NCBI GenBank assembly: GCA_963580285.1
Contig: OY757011.1
Span: 197,611,644 to 197,675,643 of the forward strand
Reading direction: 5' to 3'
Origin: Lucinisca nassula
Lineage: Eukaryota; Mollusca; Bivalvia; Lucinida; Lucinidae
DNA: 64,000 nucleotides
Shown here: positions 42,076 to 54,321 of the stretch, piece by piece
How the letters are laid out: each line of letters opens with the position of its first letter
How positions within the stretch are numbered: the stretch's first letter is position 1
Made by a program: the position numbers and the translations under genes
Notes under the pieces: model-generated
Database searches by the model: none
What the model was told of the DNA's origin: nothing
Seen by the model: only the letters and a program-made list of their open reading frames with translations

Positions 42076-44136
42076 CACATAAACGATTAGGATAGATGAT
42101 GGCTGTAAACTTGATGGTCAACTCTTGCACTTCAATTGCCCAACAGCATGCCGCTAAAAACTTGATTATCAACCCTTGTACTTCAATTGCCCAACAACAT
42201 GCTGCTAAAAACTTGATGATCAATCCTTGTACTTCAGTTGCCCAACAACATGCTGCTAAAACTTGATGATCAATCCTTGTACTTCAGTTGCCCAACAACA
42301 TGCTGCTAAAAACTTGATGGTCAACTCTTGTACTTCAATTGCCCAACAGCATGCCGCTAAAAACTTGATTATCAACCCTTGTACTTCAATTGCACAACAA
42401 CATGCTGCTAAAAACTTGATGATCAAACCTTGTACTTCAATTGCCCAACAACATGCTGCTAAAAACTTGATGATCAAACCTTGTACTTCAATTGCACAAC
42501 AACATGCTGCTAAAAACTTGATGATCAAACCTTGTACTTCAATTGCACAACAACATGCTGCTAAAAACTTGATGATCAAACCTTGTACTTCAATTGCCCA
42601 ACAACGTGCTGCTAAAAACTTGATGATCAACCCTTGAACTTCCATTGCCCAACAACATGCTGCTAAAAACTTGATGATCAACTCTTGTACTTCAATTGCC
42701 CAAAGACATGCTGCTAAAAACTTGATGATCAACCCTTGAACTTCCATTGCCCAACAACATGCTGCTAAAACTTGATGATCAAACCTTGTACTTCAATTGC
42801 CCAACAAGGTGTTGCTAAAGACTTGATGATCAACCTGTGTACATCAATTGCCCAACAACATACTCCTAAAACTAAAAACTTGATGGTCAACTCTTGCACT
42901 TCAATTGCCCAACAGCATGCTAAAAACTTGATGATCAACTTTTGTACTTCAAGTGCCCAACAACATGCTGCTTAAAAACTTGATGATCAACTCTTGTACT
43001 TCAATTTCCCAACATGTTGCCAAAAGACTTGATGGTCAACTCTTGTTCTTAAATTGCCCAACAATATACTGCTAAAAACTTGATGATCAACCCTTGTACT
43101 TCAATTGCCCAATAATGTGCTGCTAAAAACTTGATGGTCAACTCTTGTACTTCAATTGCCCAACAACATGCTACTAAAAACTTGATCAACCCTTGTACTT
43201 CAATTTCCGAACAACAAGCTGCTAAAGAACTTGATTGCCAACCCTTGTACATCAATTGCCCAACAACATGCTGCTAAAAACTTGATGATCCACCCTTGTA
43301 CTTCAATTGCCCAACAGCATGCCACTAAAATCTTGATGGTCAACTCTTATACTTCAATTGCCCAATGACATGCTGCTAAAACTTGATGATCAACCCTTGT
43401 ACTTCAGTTGCCCAACAACATGCTGTTAAAAACTTGATGGTTAATTCTTGTACTTCAATTGCCTAACAACATGCTACTAAAAACTTGATCAACCCTTGTA
43501 CTTCAATTTACCAACAACATGCTGCTAAAGAACTTGATTGCCAACCCCTGTACTTCAATTGCCCAACAACATGATGCTAAACACTTGATGATCCACCCTT
43601 GTACTTCAATTTCCCAACAGCATGCCACTAAAGACTTGGTCAACTCTTATACTTCAATTGCCCAACGATATGCTGCTAAAACTTGATGATCAAACCTTGT
43701 ACTTCAGTTGCTCAACAACATGCTGCTAAAACTTGATGGTCAACCCTTGTACTTCAGTTGCTCAACGATATGCTGCTAAAACTTGATGATCAAACCTTGT
43801 ACTTCAATTGCCCAACAACATGCCGCTAAAGACTATATGATTAACCTTTGTACTTCGACTGCCCACAAACATACTGCTAAAATTTGATGGTCAACTCTTG
43901 TACTTCAGCTGCCCAACAAACATGCTACTAAAACTTGATGATTAACCCTTGTACTTCAATTGCCCAACAACATGCTGCTAGAAACTTGATGATCAACACT
44001 TTTACTACAATTGCCCAACAACCTGCTGCTAAATACCTGATGGTCAACTCATGTACTTCAATTGCCCAACAGAATAATGGTCAGCTCTTGTACTTCAATT
44101 GCACAACAAACATGCTGCTAACCCTTGTACTTCAAT

Positions 44137-44211
44137 TGCCGTTTAATTGTTGTTATATCATAGATTTGAATAGAGTATTATTATGTAATATGATAGAGCA
44201 GAAAATTGAAG

Positions 44212-44252
<41 letters not shown>

Positions 44253-44495
44253 GGATAATAGTAATAAAGATATACAATAAATACAATTAGGTACTACTAT
44301 ATAAATAAGAAAGTCAAAATAGTAAAAAAAAGATAGAATTGAAAGAAAGCAGAGAACCAGATAATGTAATAAAGAGTACACAAAATTTGATAAATATATG
44401 CTTAAAAAAAGAAAGAAAAAAAAGACAAGAGAAGGGCTCTGCTGTATTCTGTTTTGAAAAAGTGTTTCAATCTTAAACATCCAAAAGATTAACGA
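44137..44495. other. Non-repeat interruption of the minisatellite
   Basis: AT-rich 360 bp including (AAT)n; the minisatellite resumes with GATGCTAAAACTTGCTGATC. Possibly an inserted sequence; no ends identified. Confidence 0.6.
44213..44251. repeat. (AAT)n microsatellite
   Basis: About thirteen AAT units. Confidence 0.95.
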
Positions 44496-45533
44496 GATGC
44501 TAAAACTTGCTGATCAACTCTTGTACTTCAATTGCCCAACAACGTGCTACTTCAAAACTTGATGATCAACCCTTGTACTTCAATTTCCCAATGACATGTT
44601 GCCAAAAGACTTGATGATCGACCCTTGTACTTCATTTGCACAACAATGTGCTGCTGAAAACTTTGTCAACTCTTGTACTTCAATTGCCCAACAACATGCT
44701 GCTAAAAACTTGATCAACCCTTGTACTTCAATTTCTTATTAACAAGCTGCTAAAAAAACTTGATGGTCAACTTTTGTACTTCAATTGCCCAACAGCATGC
44801 TGCTAAAAACTTGATGATCAACCCTTGTACTTCAATTGCCCAACAGAATGCTGCTAAAAACTTGATGGCCAACCCTTGTACTTCAATTGCCCAACAACAT
44901 GCTCTTAAAAACTTGATGATCCACCCTTGTACTCTAATTGCCCAACAACTTGATGGTCATCTCTTGTACTTCAATTACCTAACAACATGCTGCTAAAAAC
45001 TTGATGGTCAACTCTTGTACTTCAATTGCCTAACAACATGCTGCTAAAAACTTGATGGCCAACCCTTGTACTTCAATTGCCCAACAACATGCTCTTAAAA
45101 ACTTGATGATCCACCCTTGTACTCTAATTGCCCAACAACTTGATGGTCATCTCTTGTACTTCAATTACCTAACAACATGCTGCTAAAAACTTGATGGTCA
45201 ACTCTTGTACTTCAGTTGCCCAACAACATGCTGCTAAAACTTGATGATCAATCCTTGTACTTCAGTTGCCCAACAACATGCTGCTAAAAACTTGATGGTC
45301 AACTCTTGTACTTCAATTGCCCAACAACATGCTGCCAAAAACTTGATTATCAACCCTTGTACTTCAATTGCCTAACAACATGCTGCCAAAAACTTGATTA
45401 TCAACCCTTGTACTTCAATTGCCCAACAACATGCTGCCAAAAACTTGGCCAACCCTTGTACTCCAATTGCCCAATAACATGCTGCTAAAGACTTGATGAC
45501 CAACCCTTGTACTAATTAAGTGCCATCTCTTAA

Positions 45534-45681
45534 CCCATAAAATGCCAATCACTACTATTGTGGTCTGCTTTGGCGCCTTCCAGTTTTTGCCCGCACGAAA
45601 AAGTTTGCAAAGAAAAAAAAATCAGCAGATGACAGAAGCAGACAACATTTTCAGATGTAGTTTTTCTCAGGGTCTTATTGG
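45534..45681. mobile_element. MITE-D, internally deleted
   Basis: TTAA at 45530-45533 and 45682-45685; starts CCCATAAAATGCCAATCAC and ends TCTTATTGG. No central hairpin, 148 bp versus 226 bp at 19449. Confidence 0.65.
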
Positions 45682-45721
45682 TTAATTGCCCAACCACAGA
45701 AACACATAATCTCACCATAAT

Positions 45722-45915
45722 CGTTCAAAGTATTGGGAGGACAGGCCAAAGCAAACAGTGTCAGAATGCTCCTGAAGTAACAGTCTGGTCAGGATCTACA
45801 CTACAATTCCTTTTGCACTGTTTGGACTCCTTGCTGAATTGTGAAACTTTGCTAAAATTTGAGGTGAATTACAAGTCCTGGAGGTGTCTGAATTTTCAGG
45901 ATTTTTATGGTAAAC
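45722..45915. mobile_element. MITE-C copy
   Basis: TTGGGAGGACAGGCCAAAGC, AACAGTGTCAGAATGCTCC, TTTGGACTCCTTGCTGAATT, then AGGTGTCTGAATTTTCAGGA and TTTTTATGGTA. Confidence 0.72.
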
Positions 45916-45944
45916 CTTAAAGCACTAGCATAAGCAGCATACTA

Positions 45945-46080
45945 TTTTTTAAACTACCATTTTTTTTTCAGAGAAAATTGGGCATTACATTTAATATGAA
46001 TCATCTGTTATTCACACAAAATGTCAAGCTCTCTTTTGTTTGAAAATAACAAGATTTATTTAAAAAATGTCATAACCTCC
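45945..46080. mobile_element. MITE-E copy, diverged
   Basis: GGGCATTACATTTAATATGA and TTCACACAAAATGTCAAGC with the TTTTCAGAGAAAATTG border. Confidence 0.55.
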
Positions 46081-46094
46081 AGTTATGTTCTTAA

Positions 46095-46280
46095 CCTGCT
46101 TAACACGACACTGCTACCTTTGCAAACAGTGTAGATCCAGATCGGATGGCTTCTGAAGAATTATTCTACACTGTTTGTCAAGCTGTTTATGAATTTAATG
46201 AATATATTATATCAAGTAATTTGATTGGTGGATAGTTAGTAAAGGGTGTGGCTTAATTAATTTATTCAGCAGGATAAGAG
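46095..46280. mobile_element. MITE-A, diverged
   Basis: TTAA at 46091-46094 and 46281-46284. Contains AACAGTGTAGATCCAGATCG, GTAATTTGATTGGTGGATAG and GGGTGTGGCTTAATTAATTT. Half of the palindrome is deleted. Confidence 0.75.
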
Positions 46281-46423
46281 TTAAGAGTTAATATGAGAAA
46301 AGATCACAACTAGACAAAGTGCAAAGTTCCCAGTGGGGCACGTATACCCCCGGCCAGTGCCATCGCCTGAGCTGGAAATGGCAATGTCAAAACGTGTTTT
46401 GCATTATACAGGCCACATTTCAT

Positions 46424-47038
46424 ACAAGAGGCTCAATGAGCCTAAACCGCTCACCTGAGGAACTTAAGTTTTAACAATTCACAGACTTGACTACTAAATC
46501 TGCTAATAGAATCCAGCCCACTGACCCTTACAGGATATAAGTCATCATTATTGCATTGCATTCCAAGTTTGAGACTTCTAGCTTCTATAGTTCCTGAGAA
46601 ATCTTTGACGAAAATTTAACATTGGTCAAAATGGAGAGAAAGAAGAATGAAAGAACAGATGAACAAATAAGCTGAGAAAGCCCAATGTCTCTTACACAAA
46701 AAAAGTCATCATTATTCTATTGAATACCAAATTTGATGCTTCTAGCTTTTATAGTTCCTGAGAAATCTTTGATTAAAAATTTAACATTGGTCTATTATCT
46801 CTATATGGAGAGAAAGAAGAATGAAGGAACAAATGAACCAGACTAGCTCCAAAACCTAATGCAGCCTTTCCCCTTGCCCATTGGTGCTACACATAAAATT
46901 TAAACAAGATTGGTTGACTGCCTTCTGAGATATGCTTCATTGAAAATGTGGACGACGGATGGACGGACGACAGACGACGGACTCCGGAGCCTTGGTATAC
47001 TATCAGCTTACTGGAGCCTTTGGCGCAGGTGAGCTAAA
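46424..47038. repeat. Element with ACAAGAGGCTCA left end and CAGGTGAGCTAAAA right end
   Basis: Left hairpin GGCTCAATGAGCC, then CGCTCACCTGAGG. Two or three core units follow (TTCTAGCTTCTATAGTTCCT, GAGAAATCTTTGA), then a GACGGATGGACGGACGACAG tract and the right end GGAGCCTTTGGCGCAGGTGA. CTCACCTG and CAGGTGAG near the two ends are inverted. Confidence 0.75.
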
Positions 47039-47039
47039 A

Positions 47040-49945
47040 ATTCAAGTCGCTATTTCTGTCACAACATTTTCCCTACGTTAAGTCTATGGGCAAATTTTTT
47101 TGTCTCTCAAGGTCACGTAACTCCGAGGTCAATATTCCGATTCGTCCCAAAATCGAACTTAACCGAGATTTTATGCCTGTCCTCGTTACCTGCAAGTTTG
47201 AAGCTGATATGAATAAAAATAAAGTTGCTATCGTGGTCACAACGTATTTTTTTATGCTCAAGGGCAGGTAACTCCAAGGCAAATATTCCGATTCGGCCCA
47301 AAATCGAACCTAATTTTATGTCTGTCCTCGTTACCTGCAAGTTTGAAGCTGATCTGAAAAAAATTCAAGTCGCTATCGTAGTCGCAACATTTTCCCTAAT
47401 TAAGTCTATCGGCAAATTTTTGTCGCTCAAGGTCACGTAACTCCGAGGTCAATATTCCGATTCGGCCCAAAATTGAACTTAACCGAGATTTTATGCCTGT
47501 CCTCGTTACCTGCAAGTTTGAAGCTGATATGAATAAAAATAAAGTTGCTATCGTGGTCACAACGTATTTTTTTATGCTCAAGGGCAGGTAACTCCAAGGC
47601 AAATAATCCGATTCGGCCCAAAATCGAACTTAACCGAGATTTTATGTCTGTCCTCGTTACCTGCAAGTTTGAAGCTGATCTGAAAAAAATTCAAGCCGCT
47701 ATCGTAGTCACAACATTTTCCCTATGTAAAGTCTATGGGCAAATTTTTTGTCGCTCAAGGTCATGTAACTCCGAGGTCAATATTCCGATTCGAACTTAAC
47801 TGAGATTTTATGCCTGTCCACGTTACCTGCAAGTTTGAAGCTGATCTGAATAAAAATAAAGTTGCTATCGTGGTCACAACGTATTTTTTTATGCTCAAGG
47901 GCAGGTAACTCCAAGGCAAATAATCCGATTCGGCCCAAAATCTAACTTAACCGAGATTTTATGTCTGTCCTCGTTACCTGCAAGTTTGAAGCTGATCTGA
48001 AAAAAATTCAAGTCGCTATCGTAGTCACAACATTTTCCCTATGTTAAGTCTATGGGCAAATTTTTTGTCGCTCAAGGTCACGTAACTCCGAGGTCAATAT
48101 TCCGATTCGGCCCAAAATCGAACTTAACCGGGATTTTATGCCTGTCCTCGTTACCTGCAAGTTTGAAGCTGATATGAATAAAAATAAAGTTGCTATCGTG
48201 GTCACAACGTATTTTTTCATGCTCAAGGGCAGGTAACTCCAAGGCAAATAATCTGATTCGGCCCAAAATCGAACTTAACGTGATTTTATGTCTGTCCTCG
48301 TTACCTGCAAGTTTGAAGCTGATCTGAAAAAAATTCAAGTCGCTATCGTAGTCACAACAGTTTCCCTATGTTAAGTCTATGGGCAAATTTTTTGTCGCTC
48401 AAGGTCACGTAACTCCGAGGTCAATATTCCGATTCTGCCCAAAATCGAACTTAACCGAGATTTTATGCCTGTCCTTATTATCTGCAAGAATGAAGTCGAT
48501 CAGAAAAAAATTGACGGAGCTAGAGTGATGACAAGCTTTTTCCTATGTTAAGTCTATGGGAGCTATATGTTGCCATGGTAACAAGAGTTCCACTCAGATC
48601 TGCATGAAAACCTTATGCAGTCTTTCCACTTGCCCAATAATGTTACATATGAAATTTGATCAAAGTCGGCCAAGTAGTCTTCAAGATATACATTTTTGAA
48701 ATTCACATTAACCCTTATGCAAAAATGCACAAGGGCAGGTAACTCCTAAGTGTATGATCCGATTCTGCCAATTATCCAACTTGACCGAGATTTCATGGCT
48801 GTGCTGGTTATCTGTAAGAATGAAGCCAATCCGAACAAAATTGAAGCAGCTACAGGGATGACAACATTTTCCCCATGTTAAGTCGATAGGCAATTTTTCT
48901 GGCGCTCAAGGGGACGTAACTCTTGAGTGAATTATCTGATTCGGCCCAAAATCGAACTTGACCGAGATTTTATGCCTGTACTGGTTATCTGCAAGAATGA
49001 AGTCGATCAGAAAAAAATTGACGGAGCTAGAGTGATGACAAGCTTTTTCCTATGTGAAGTCTATGGGAGCTAGATGTTGCCATGGCAACCAGAGTTCCAC
49101 TCAGATCTCCCTGAAAACCTAATGAAGCCTTTCCACTTGCCCAATAATGCGACACATGAAATTTGATCAAAGTTGGCCAAGTAGTCTTTAAGATATACAT
49201 TTTTGAAATTCCCATTAACCCTAATGCAAAAACACACAAGGGCAGGTAACTCCTAAGTGAATGATCCGATTCTGCCAGTTATCGAACTTGACCGAGATTT
49301 CATGGCTGTGCTGGTTATCTGCAAGAATAAAGCCAATCTGAAAATAATTGAAGCAGCTACGGTGATGACAACATTCTCCCCATGTTAAGTCAATAGGCAA
49401 TTTTTTCAACGCTCAAGGGCACGTAACTCCTGAGTGAATAATCAGATTCAGCCCAAAATCGAACTTGATCGAGATTTCATGCCTGTCCTCGTTATCTGCA
49501 AGAATGAAGTCGATCAGAAAAAAATTGACGGAGCTAGAGTGATGACAAGCTTTTTCCTATGTTTTTTCAACGCTCAAGGGCACGTAACTCCTGAGTGAAT
49601 AATCCGATTCAGCCCAAAATCGAACTTGATCGAGATTTCATGCCTGTCCTCGTTATCTGCAAGAATGAAGTCGATCAGAAAAAAATTGACGGAGCTAGAG
49701 TGATGACAAGCTTTTTCCTATGTTAAGCCTATGGGAGCTCTTTGTTGCTGTGGCAACCAGAGTTCTCATCCGATCTGCACGAAAACCTAATACAGCCTTT
49801 CCCCCTACCTGATGATGGTTCATAAGAAATTTGATCAAGGCCGGCACTGGTTCCAGAGATATACTTCGTTGAAAGTGTGGATGACGGACGACGGCTCGTG
49901 GTATACTAATACCTCACATGAGCCTTCGGCTCAGGTGAGCTAATA
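47040..49945. repeat. Large tandem-core element, about 320-bp dimeric unit
   Basis: Two related half-units alternate: CGCTCAAGGTCACGTAACTC with CGAGGTCAATATTCCGATTC, and ATGCTCAAGGGCAGGTAACT with CCAAGGCAAATAATCCGATT. Both continue with CGGCCCAAAATCGAACTTAA and CCTCGTTACCTGCAAGTTTG. About five dimers to 48545, then longer, more diverged units to 49740. It ends GTGGATGACGGACGACGG and a perfect hairpin TGAGCCTTCGGCTCA followed by GGTGAGCTAA. Several 60-85-codon minus-strand readings are by-products of the repeat. Confidence 0.88.
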
Positions 49946-51055
49946 AAAGGTAATGCTATACAGATATCCTGTACCAAATACAAAGAGAATCTAACATGGT
50001 TACAGAGATATCAGCAATGAAAGGTTTAATGCAAAACTTTCACGTAAAAGTTGACAAATGGATGGACAGCCCACCCAGGGGCATGACCCTGGGACTTAGA
50101 TATTCCATATGAAAGGTAATGCTATAGGGATATGAAAGGTAATGCTATAGGGATATCCTATACCATATATGAAGAGAATCTAACATGTGGTTACAGAGAT
50201 ATGAACAATCAAAAAGGTTTAGCACAAAACTTTGACGTAAAGGTTGATGACCAGACAGACAGATGGACAGTCCACACAGTGGTTTGACCCTAGGAGCTTA
50301 GATACTCCATATAAAAGGTAATGCTATAGAGATAGTCTGTACCCAATATGAAGAGAATCCAACATGTGGTTACAGAGATATGAGCAATCAAAAAGGTTTA
50401 ACACAAATTTCTGACGTAAAAGTTGACAAACAGACGGACAGCCCACCCAGGGGCTTGACCCAGGGGCTTAGATATTCCATATGAAAGGTAATGCTATAGA
50501 AATATGCTTTACCAAATATGAAGAGTCTCTAAAATATGGTTACGGAGATGTGAGCAATCAAAACGGTTTAACGCAAAACTTTGACTTAAACATTGATGAA
50601 CAGACAAACAGATGGACAGGCCACCCAGGGGTTTGACCCGGGAGCTTAGATATTCCAAATAAAAGGTAATGCTATAGAGATCGTCTGTACCAAATATGAA
50701 GAGAAGCCCAAATGTGGTTACAGAGATATGAGCAATCAAAAAGGTTTAACACAAAACTTTGACGTAAAAGTTGACAAACGGATTGACAGCCCACCCAGGG
50801 GCTTAGATATTCCATATAAAAGGTAATGCTATAGAGAGTATCCTTTACCAAATATGAAGAGGATCTAGCATGTGGTTACACAGATATGAGCAATCAAAAA
50901 GGTTTAACGCAAAACTTTGACGAACGGACGAACGAAGAAACAAATGAAAGAACAAATGAATGAAGTAACAAATGTACGAACGAACGGACGAACAGACGGA
51001 AAGACGAAAACTATATACCCCCTGACATACTACATATGCCGGGGGTATAATTATC
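49946..51055. repeat. Pearl-like element, six core units of about 180 bp
   Basis: Units begin AAAGGTAATGCTATAGAGAT and include GGTTACAGAGATATGAGCAA and CAGCCCACCCAGGGGCTTGA. The end is a GAACGAACGGACGAACAGAC tract and a hairpin TATACCCCCTGACAT/ATGCCGGGGGTATA at about 51012-51052. Confidence 0.87.
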
Positions 51056-51057
51056 AT

Positions 51058-51242
51058 AATGATCCTAGGTATTTGGACAGACAGGCCTCAGCAAACAGCG
51101 CAGACCAAGATCAGACTGCTCCTGAAGAAACAGCCTGATCTTTGCCATTTCATCTGTCCTTGTTGGATTGTGAAACAAATCTGTTGAAATTTTAAAAGAG
51201 TTACAGCAAGTTCTCAACTTGTTTGAATGTTTAGGATTTTTA
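51058..51242. mobile_element. MITE-C copy hit by MITE-A
   Basis: ATGATCCTAGGTATTTGGAC, AGACCAAGATCAGACTGCTC, TTGTTGGATTGTGAAACAAA; the TTTTTATGGTA end is replaced by the MITE-A insertion at TTAA 51240-51243. Confidence 0.75.
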
Positions 51243-51243
51243 A

Positions 51244-51448
51244 CCCTTGTCCTGCTGAATATTTAAATATGTCACGCCCACCACTGATTATCAGCCAATC
51301 AGATTACTTGATGCATATTATTGCAACAAATTCACAATCTGAATGGCAAACAATGTAGATCCTGATCAGATGGCTTCTTCAGAAGCCATCTGATCAGGAT
51401 CTACATTGTTTCAAAGATAAGGCATATCCGGGATTAGCAGGACAAGGG
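51244..51448. mobile_element. MITE-A, complete, 205 bp
   Basis: Ends CCCTTGTCCTGCTG and CAGGACAAGGG; palindrome CAGATGGCTTCTTCAGAAGC then CATCTG. The right flank reads TTAT instead of TTAA. Confidence 0.87.
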
Positions 51449-51484
51449 TTATGCTACTCTAAAAATACTGATTGCTGTACATTA

Positions 51485-51745
51485 CGCTAACACACCCGTG
51501 TGACATAGTGCATTTTTTCACATCTCCAAAATGACTACTTTTTGGATGAAAATCCATGATATTTTTCTTATTAATACTGCAAACTTAGGTTATGGGTGCT
51601 CGTTAGAACCGCCTCATTGAGGCGGTTCTAACGAGTACCCACAACCTATGTCTTGGAATTAAAATAAGAAAAATAATGTTTACCCCCGTAAACCCCAGTT
51701 TTCTCTATACAAAGTGGGGTGGAAGGGGGTGTTCATTTCATGGAT
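51485..51745 (-). mobile_element. MITE-F copy, reverse of 16265
   Basis: TGACATAGTGCATTTTTTCA and CATCTCCAAAATGACTAC, then the hairpin at about 51588-51652 (GGTGCTCGTTAGAACCGCCT and complement), then TTTACCCCCGTAAACCCCAG and TTTTCTCTATACAAAGTGGG. Confidence 0.82.
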
Positions 51746-51814
51746 TTGTTCACCTGATGAAATACTGATGCCATACGTACCATATTAACCCCATTAAGCA
51801 CTCTGTGTGCTAAA

Positions 51815-52068
51815 ACAAAAACACATTTTAGAAGACATCACATTAACAAGCCTGTGCAATGAATAGCAAGTGATGCCCCCTTGTAAACCTAACTTTATGT
51901 TGAAAAAGTGGAGTTTTATACTGTTTTATTTAGCAAAAATACAGACAGTCGGTACTCAGTAGAGGCAGTTCTAATGAGCACTAACAACCTATGTTTAAAG
52001 CACATACATGAAAAATGTCATCTTTTCAATATATGATTATGAAAGTGGGCACTATGTTACATATCAGT
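51815..52068 (+). mobile_element. MITE-F copy, diverged
   Basis: GACATCACATTAACAAGCCT, GATGCCCCCTTGTAAACC, AAAAAGTGGAGTTTTATACT, a decayed hairpin (CGGTACTCAGTAGAGGCAGT then TCTAATGAGCACTAACAACC), and GGGCACTATGTTACATATCA. Confidence 0.72.
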
Positions 52069-52107
52069 TCTAACTCATTTCAGTATAAACAGAATCTCCC
52101 TCCTTTT

Positions 52108-54002
52108 TTATCCCCCGACCGAATAGGTTCGGGGGAAATAGCGATCAGCCTGGCGTCCGTCCGTCCGTCTGTCCGTCCGTCCGTCCGTCCGTCCGTCCGT
52201 AGACGCAACCTTGTGATGGCCATAACTCCTATACCTTTTGAGTTTCATTGATAGTTCTTGGCACAATTGTTCACAAGGCTGAGACGGCGTGTCATGCACA
52301 AGAACCAGAACTCTGGATGCCATACTTTTTTAGTTATCTCCCCTTTTAATAAAATAGAATGACTACTTTGTGATGGCCATAACTCCAATACCCTTTGAGA
52401 TATATTGATGGTACCTGGCACAGTTGTTCACAAGGCTGAGACAGCGTGTCATGCACAAGAACCACAACTCTGGCTGCCATGGTTTTTGAGTTATCTCCCC
52501 TTCCAATAAAATAGAGTGACAACCTTGTGATGGCCATAACACCAATACCCTTTAAGATATATTGATGATACCTGGCACAGTTGTTCACAAGGCCGAGACG
52601 GTGTGTCATACACAAGGACCACAACTCTGGCTGCCATGGTTTTTTAGTTATCTCCCCTTCCAATAAAATAGAGTGACTTCTTTGTGATGGCCATAACTCC
52701 AATACCCTTTAAGATATATTGATGATACCTAGCACAATTGTTCACAAGGCTGAGAGGGTGTGTCAAACACAAGAACCACAACTCTGGCTGCCATGGATTT
52801 TGAGTTATCTCCCCTTCCAATAAAATAGAGTGACTACCTTGTGATGGCCATAACTCCAATACCCGTTAAGATATATTGATGATATCTGGCACAGTTGTTA
52901 ACAAGGCTGAGACGGTGTGTCATGTACAAGAACCACAACTCTGGGTGCCATGGTTTTTTAGTTATCTCCCCTTCCAATAATATAGAATCACTACCTTGTG
53001 ATGGCCACATCTCCAATACCCTTTGAGATATATTGATGGTACCTGGCACAGTTGTTCACAAGGCTGAGACAGCGTGTCATGCACAAGTACCACAACCCTA
53101 GCTGCCATGGATTTTGAGTTATCTCCCCTTCCAATAAAATAGAGTGACTACTTTGTGATGGCCATAACTCCAATACCCTTTAAGATATATTGATGATACC
53201 TGGCACAGTTGTTCACAAGGCCAAGGCAGTGTGTCATGCACAAGAACCACAACTCTGGCTGCCATGGTTTTTGAGTTATCTCCCCTTCCAATAAAATACA
53301 GTGACTACCTTGTGATGGCCATAACTCCAATACCCTTTAAGATATATTGATGATACCTGGCACAGTTGTTCACAAGGCTGAGACGGTGTGTCATGTACAA
53401 GAACCACAACTCTGGGTGCCCTGGTTTTTGAGTTATCTCCCCTTCCAATAATATAGAATCACTACCTCCTGATGGCCACATCTCCAATACTCTTTGAGAT
53501 ATATTGATGGTACATGGTATAGTTGTACATGAGGTTAAGCAGGTGTGTCACGTGCAAGAACCACAACTCTGGGTGCCCTGGTTTTTTAATTATCTCCCCT
53601 GACAATATAACCTTTTGATGGCCATAACTCAAATACCCTTTGTGATATATTGATGGTACTTGGCACAATTGTATACAAGGTTGAGATGGCGCTTCATGTC
53701 TAAGAACCACAATTCTGGGTGCTATGATAAATATTTGAGTTATCTACCCTTCCAATATAACAGTATGACCAGCTTGTGATCACCCTTTGAGACATATTGA
53801 TGGTACTTTGTACAGAAATGCATGAGCTTAAGCAGGCATGTCATGTGCAAGAACCACGTATAATCTTGTGATGGCCATAACTGCAATACTTTTGTGATAT
53901 ATTGCTGGTTTAATTCTGGTGCACTTTATATTGGTGAACAATCTTCTGAAGGCCATATTGGCTTTTGGTCGGGGGATTTGCCATCTCTTCCGATGGCTAT
54001 TT
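52108..54002. repeat. Pearl-like element, 157-bp core, about 11 units
   Basis: Left end TCCCCCGACCGAATAGGTTC then GGGGGAAATAGC; a (CCGT)n microsatellite at 52155-52200. Units of 157 bp (TGTGATGGCCATAACTCCAA, TACCTGGCACAGTTGTTCAC, AAGAACCACAACTCTGGCTG, GTTATCTCCCCTTCCAATAA) decay after 53460. Right end TTTGGTCGGGGGATTTGCCA is the inverse of the left CCCCCGACC. Left arm, tetranucleotide, core array, right arm is exactly the pearl/Helentron-associated layout. Confidence 0.9.
52155..52200. repeat. (CCGT)n microsatellite
   Basis: About eleven CCGT units, one reading CTGT. Confidence 0.95.
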
Positions 54003-54099
54003 TTTATATCATGGCAAAAGAATTGTCCATGGCAAAATTTAAGGCTTTCACTGTGAAGTATTTTTTATAAATTTGTTCATAAATTGGCTGAACTTTCTG

Positions 54100-54205
54100 C
54101 AAACAGAAACTTTCTCCCTAATCTGATACCACATTCTATGGAATCTGATCTAGGTTTGCACAGTTTGCCAAGGTTCCATTTTAAGGTTTCACATTTTAAA
54201 CAGGT
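54100..54205. mobile_element. MITE-B fragment
   Basis: CTGCAAACAGAAACTTTCTC, GGAATCTGATCTAGGTTTGC, ACAGTTTGCCAAGGTTCCAT; diverged. Confidence 0.6.
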
Positions 54206-54210
54206 TAAAT

Positions 54211-54255
54211 CAGGAGCATATAATTTCACTCACTGAGTGAAATTATATGCTCCTG
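54211..54255. repeat. Perfect 45-bp palindrome
   Basis: CAGGAGCATATAATTTCACT plus CA pairs with its exact complement around a single C. Confidence 0.95.
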
Positions 54256-54321
54256 GTTAAATCTATCAGGAGTATGAGAGTGTACACTTAGTTAATTACC
54301 TGACTTACAAAATGTTTCAGG

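Larger units (their letters stand above)
42107..45516. repeat. 51-bp minisatellite array
   Basis: Unit AACTTGATGATCAACCCTTG then TACTTCAATTGCCCAACAAC then ATGCTGCTAAA, 51 bp, some sixty diverged copies in two blocks around an interruption at 44137-44495. Because 51 is a multiple of three, both strands keep long open readings (17-residue repeats containing CTSIAQQHAAK, or LAACCWAIEVQ). Variant blocks recur at about 190 bp (44861 and 45051), showing higher-order duplication. Units with lengths other than 51 break the frames. Coding is unlikely. Confidence 0.93.

Noticed and set aside
42256..42747. 163-codon minus-strand open reading with repeated LAACCWAIEVQ
   Set aside because: Arises because the 51-bp minisatellite unit is a multiple of three; the opposite strand is open too, and units of other lengths break it.
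47073..48338. Repeated 60-85-codon minus-strand ORFs
   Set aside because: They recur at the period of the tandem core and share the repeat sequence; no sign of a gene.
51917..54000. Minus-strand ORFs with MELWPSQGSHSILLEGEIT
   Set aside because: Recur every 157 bp in the pearl-like core; repeat by-product.
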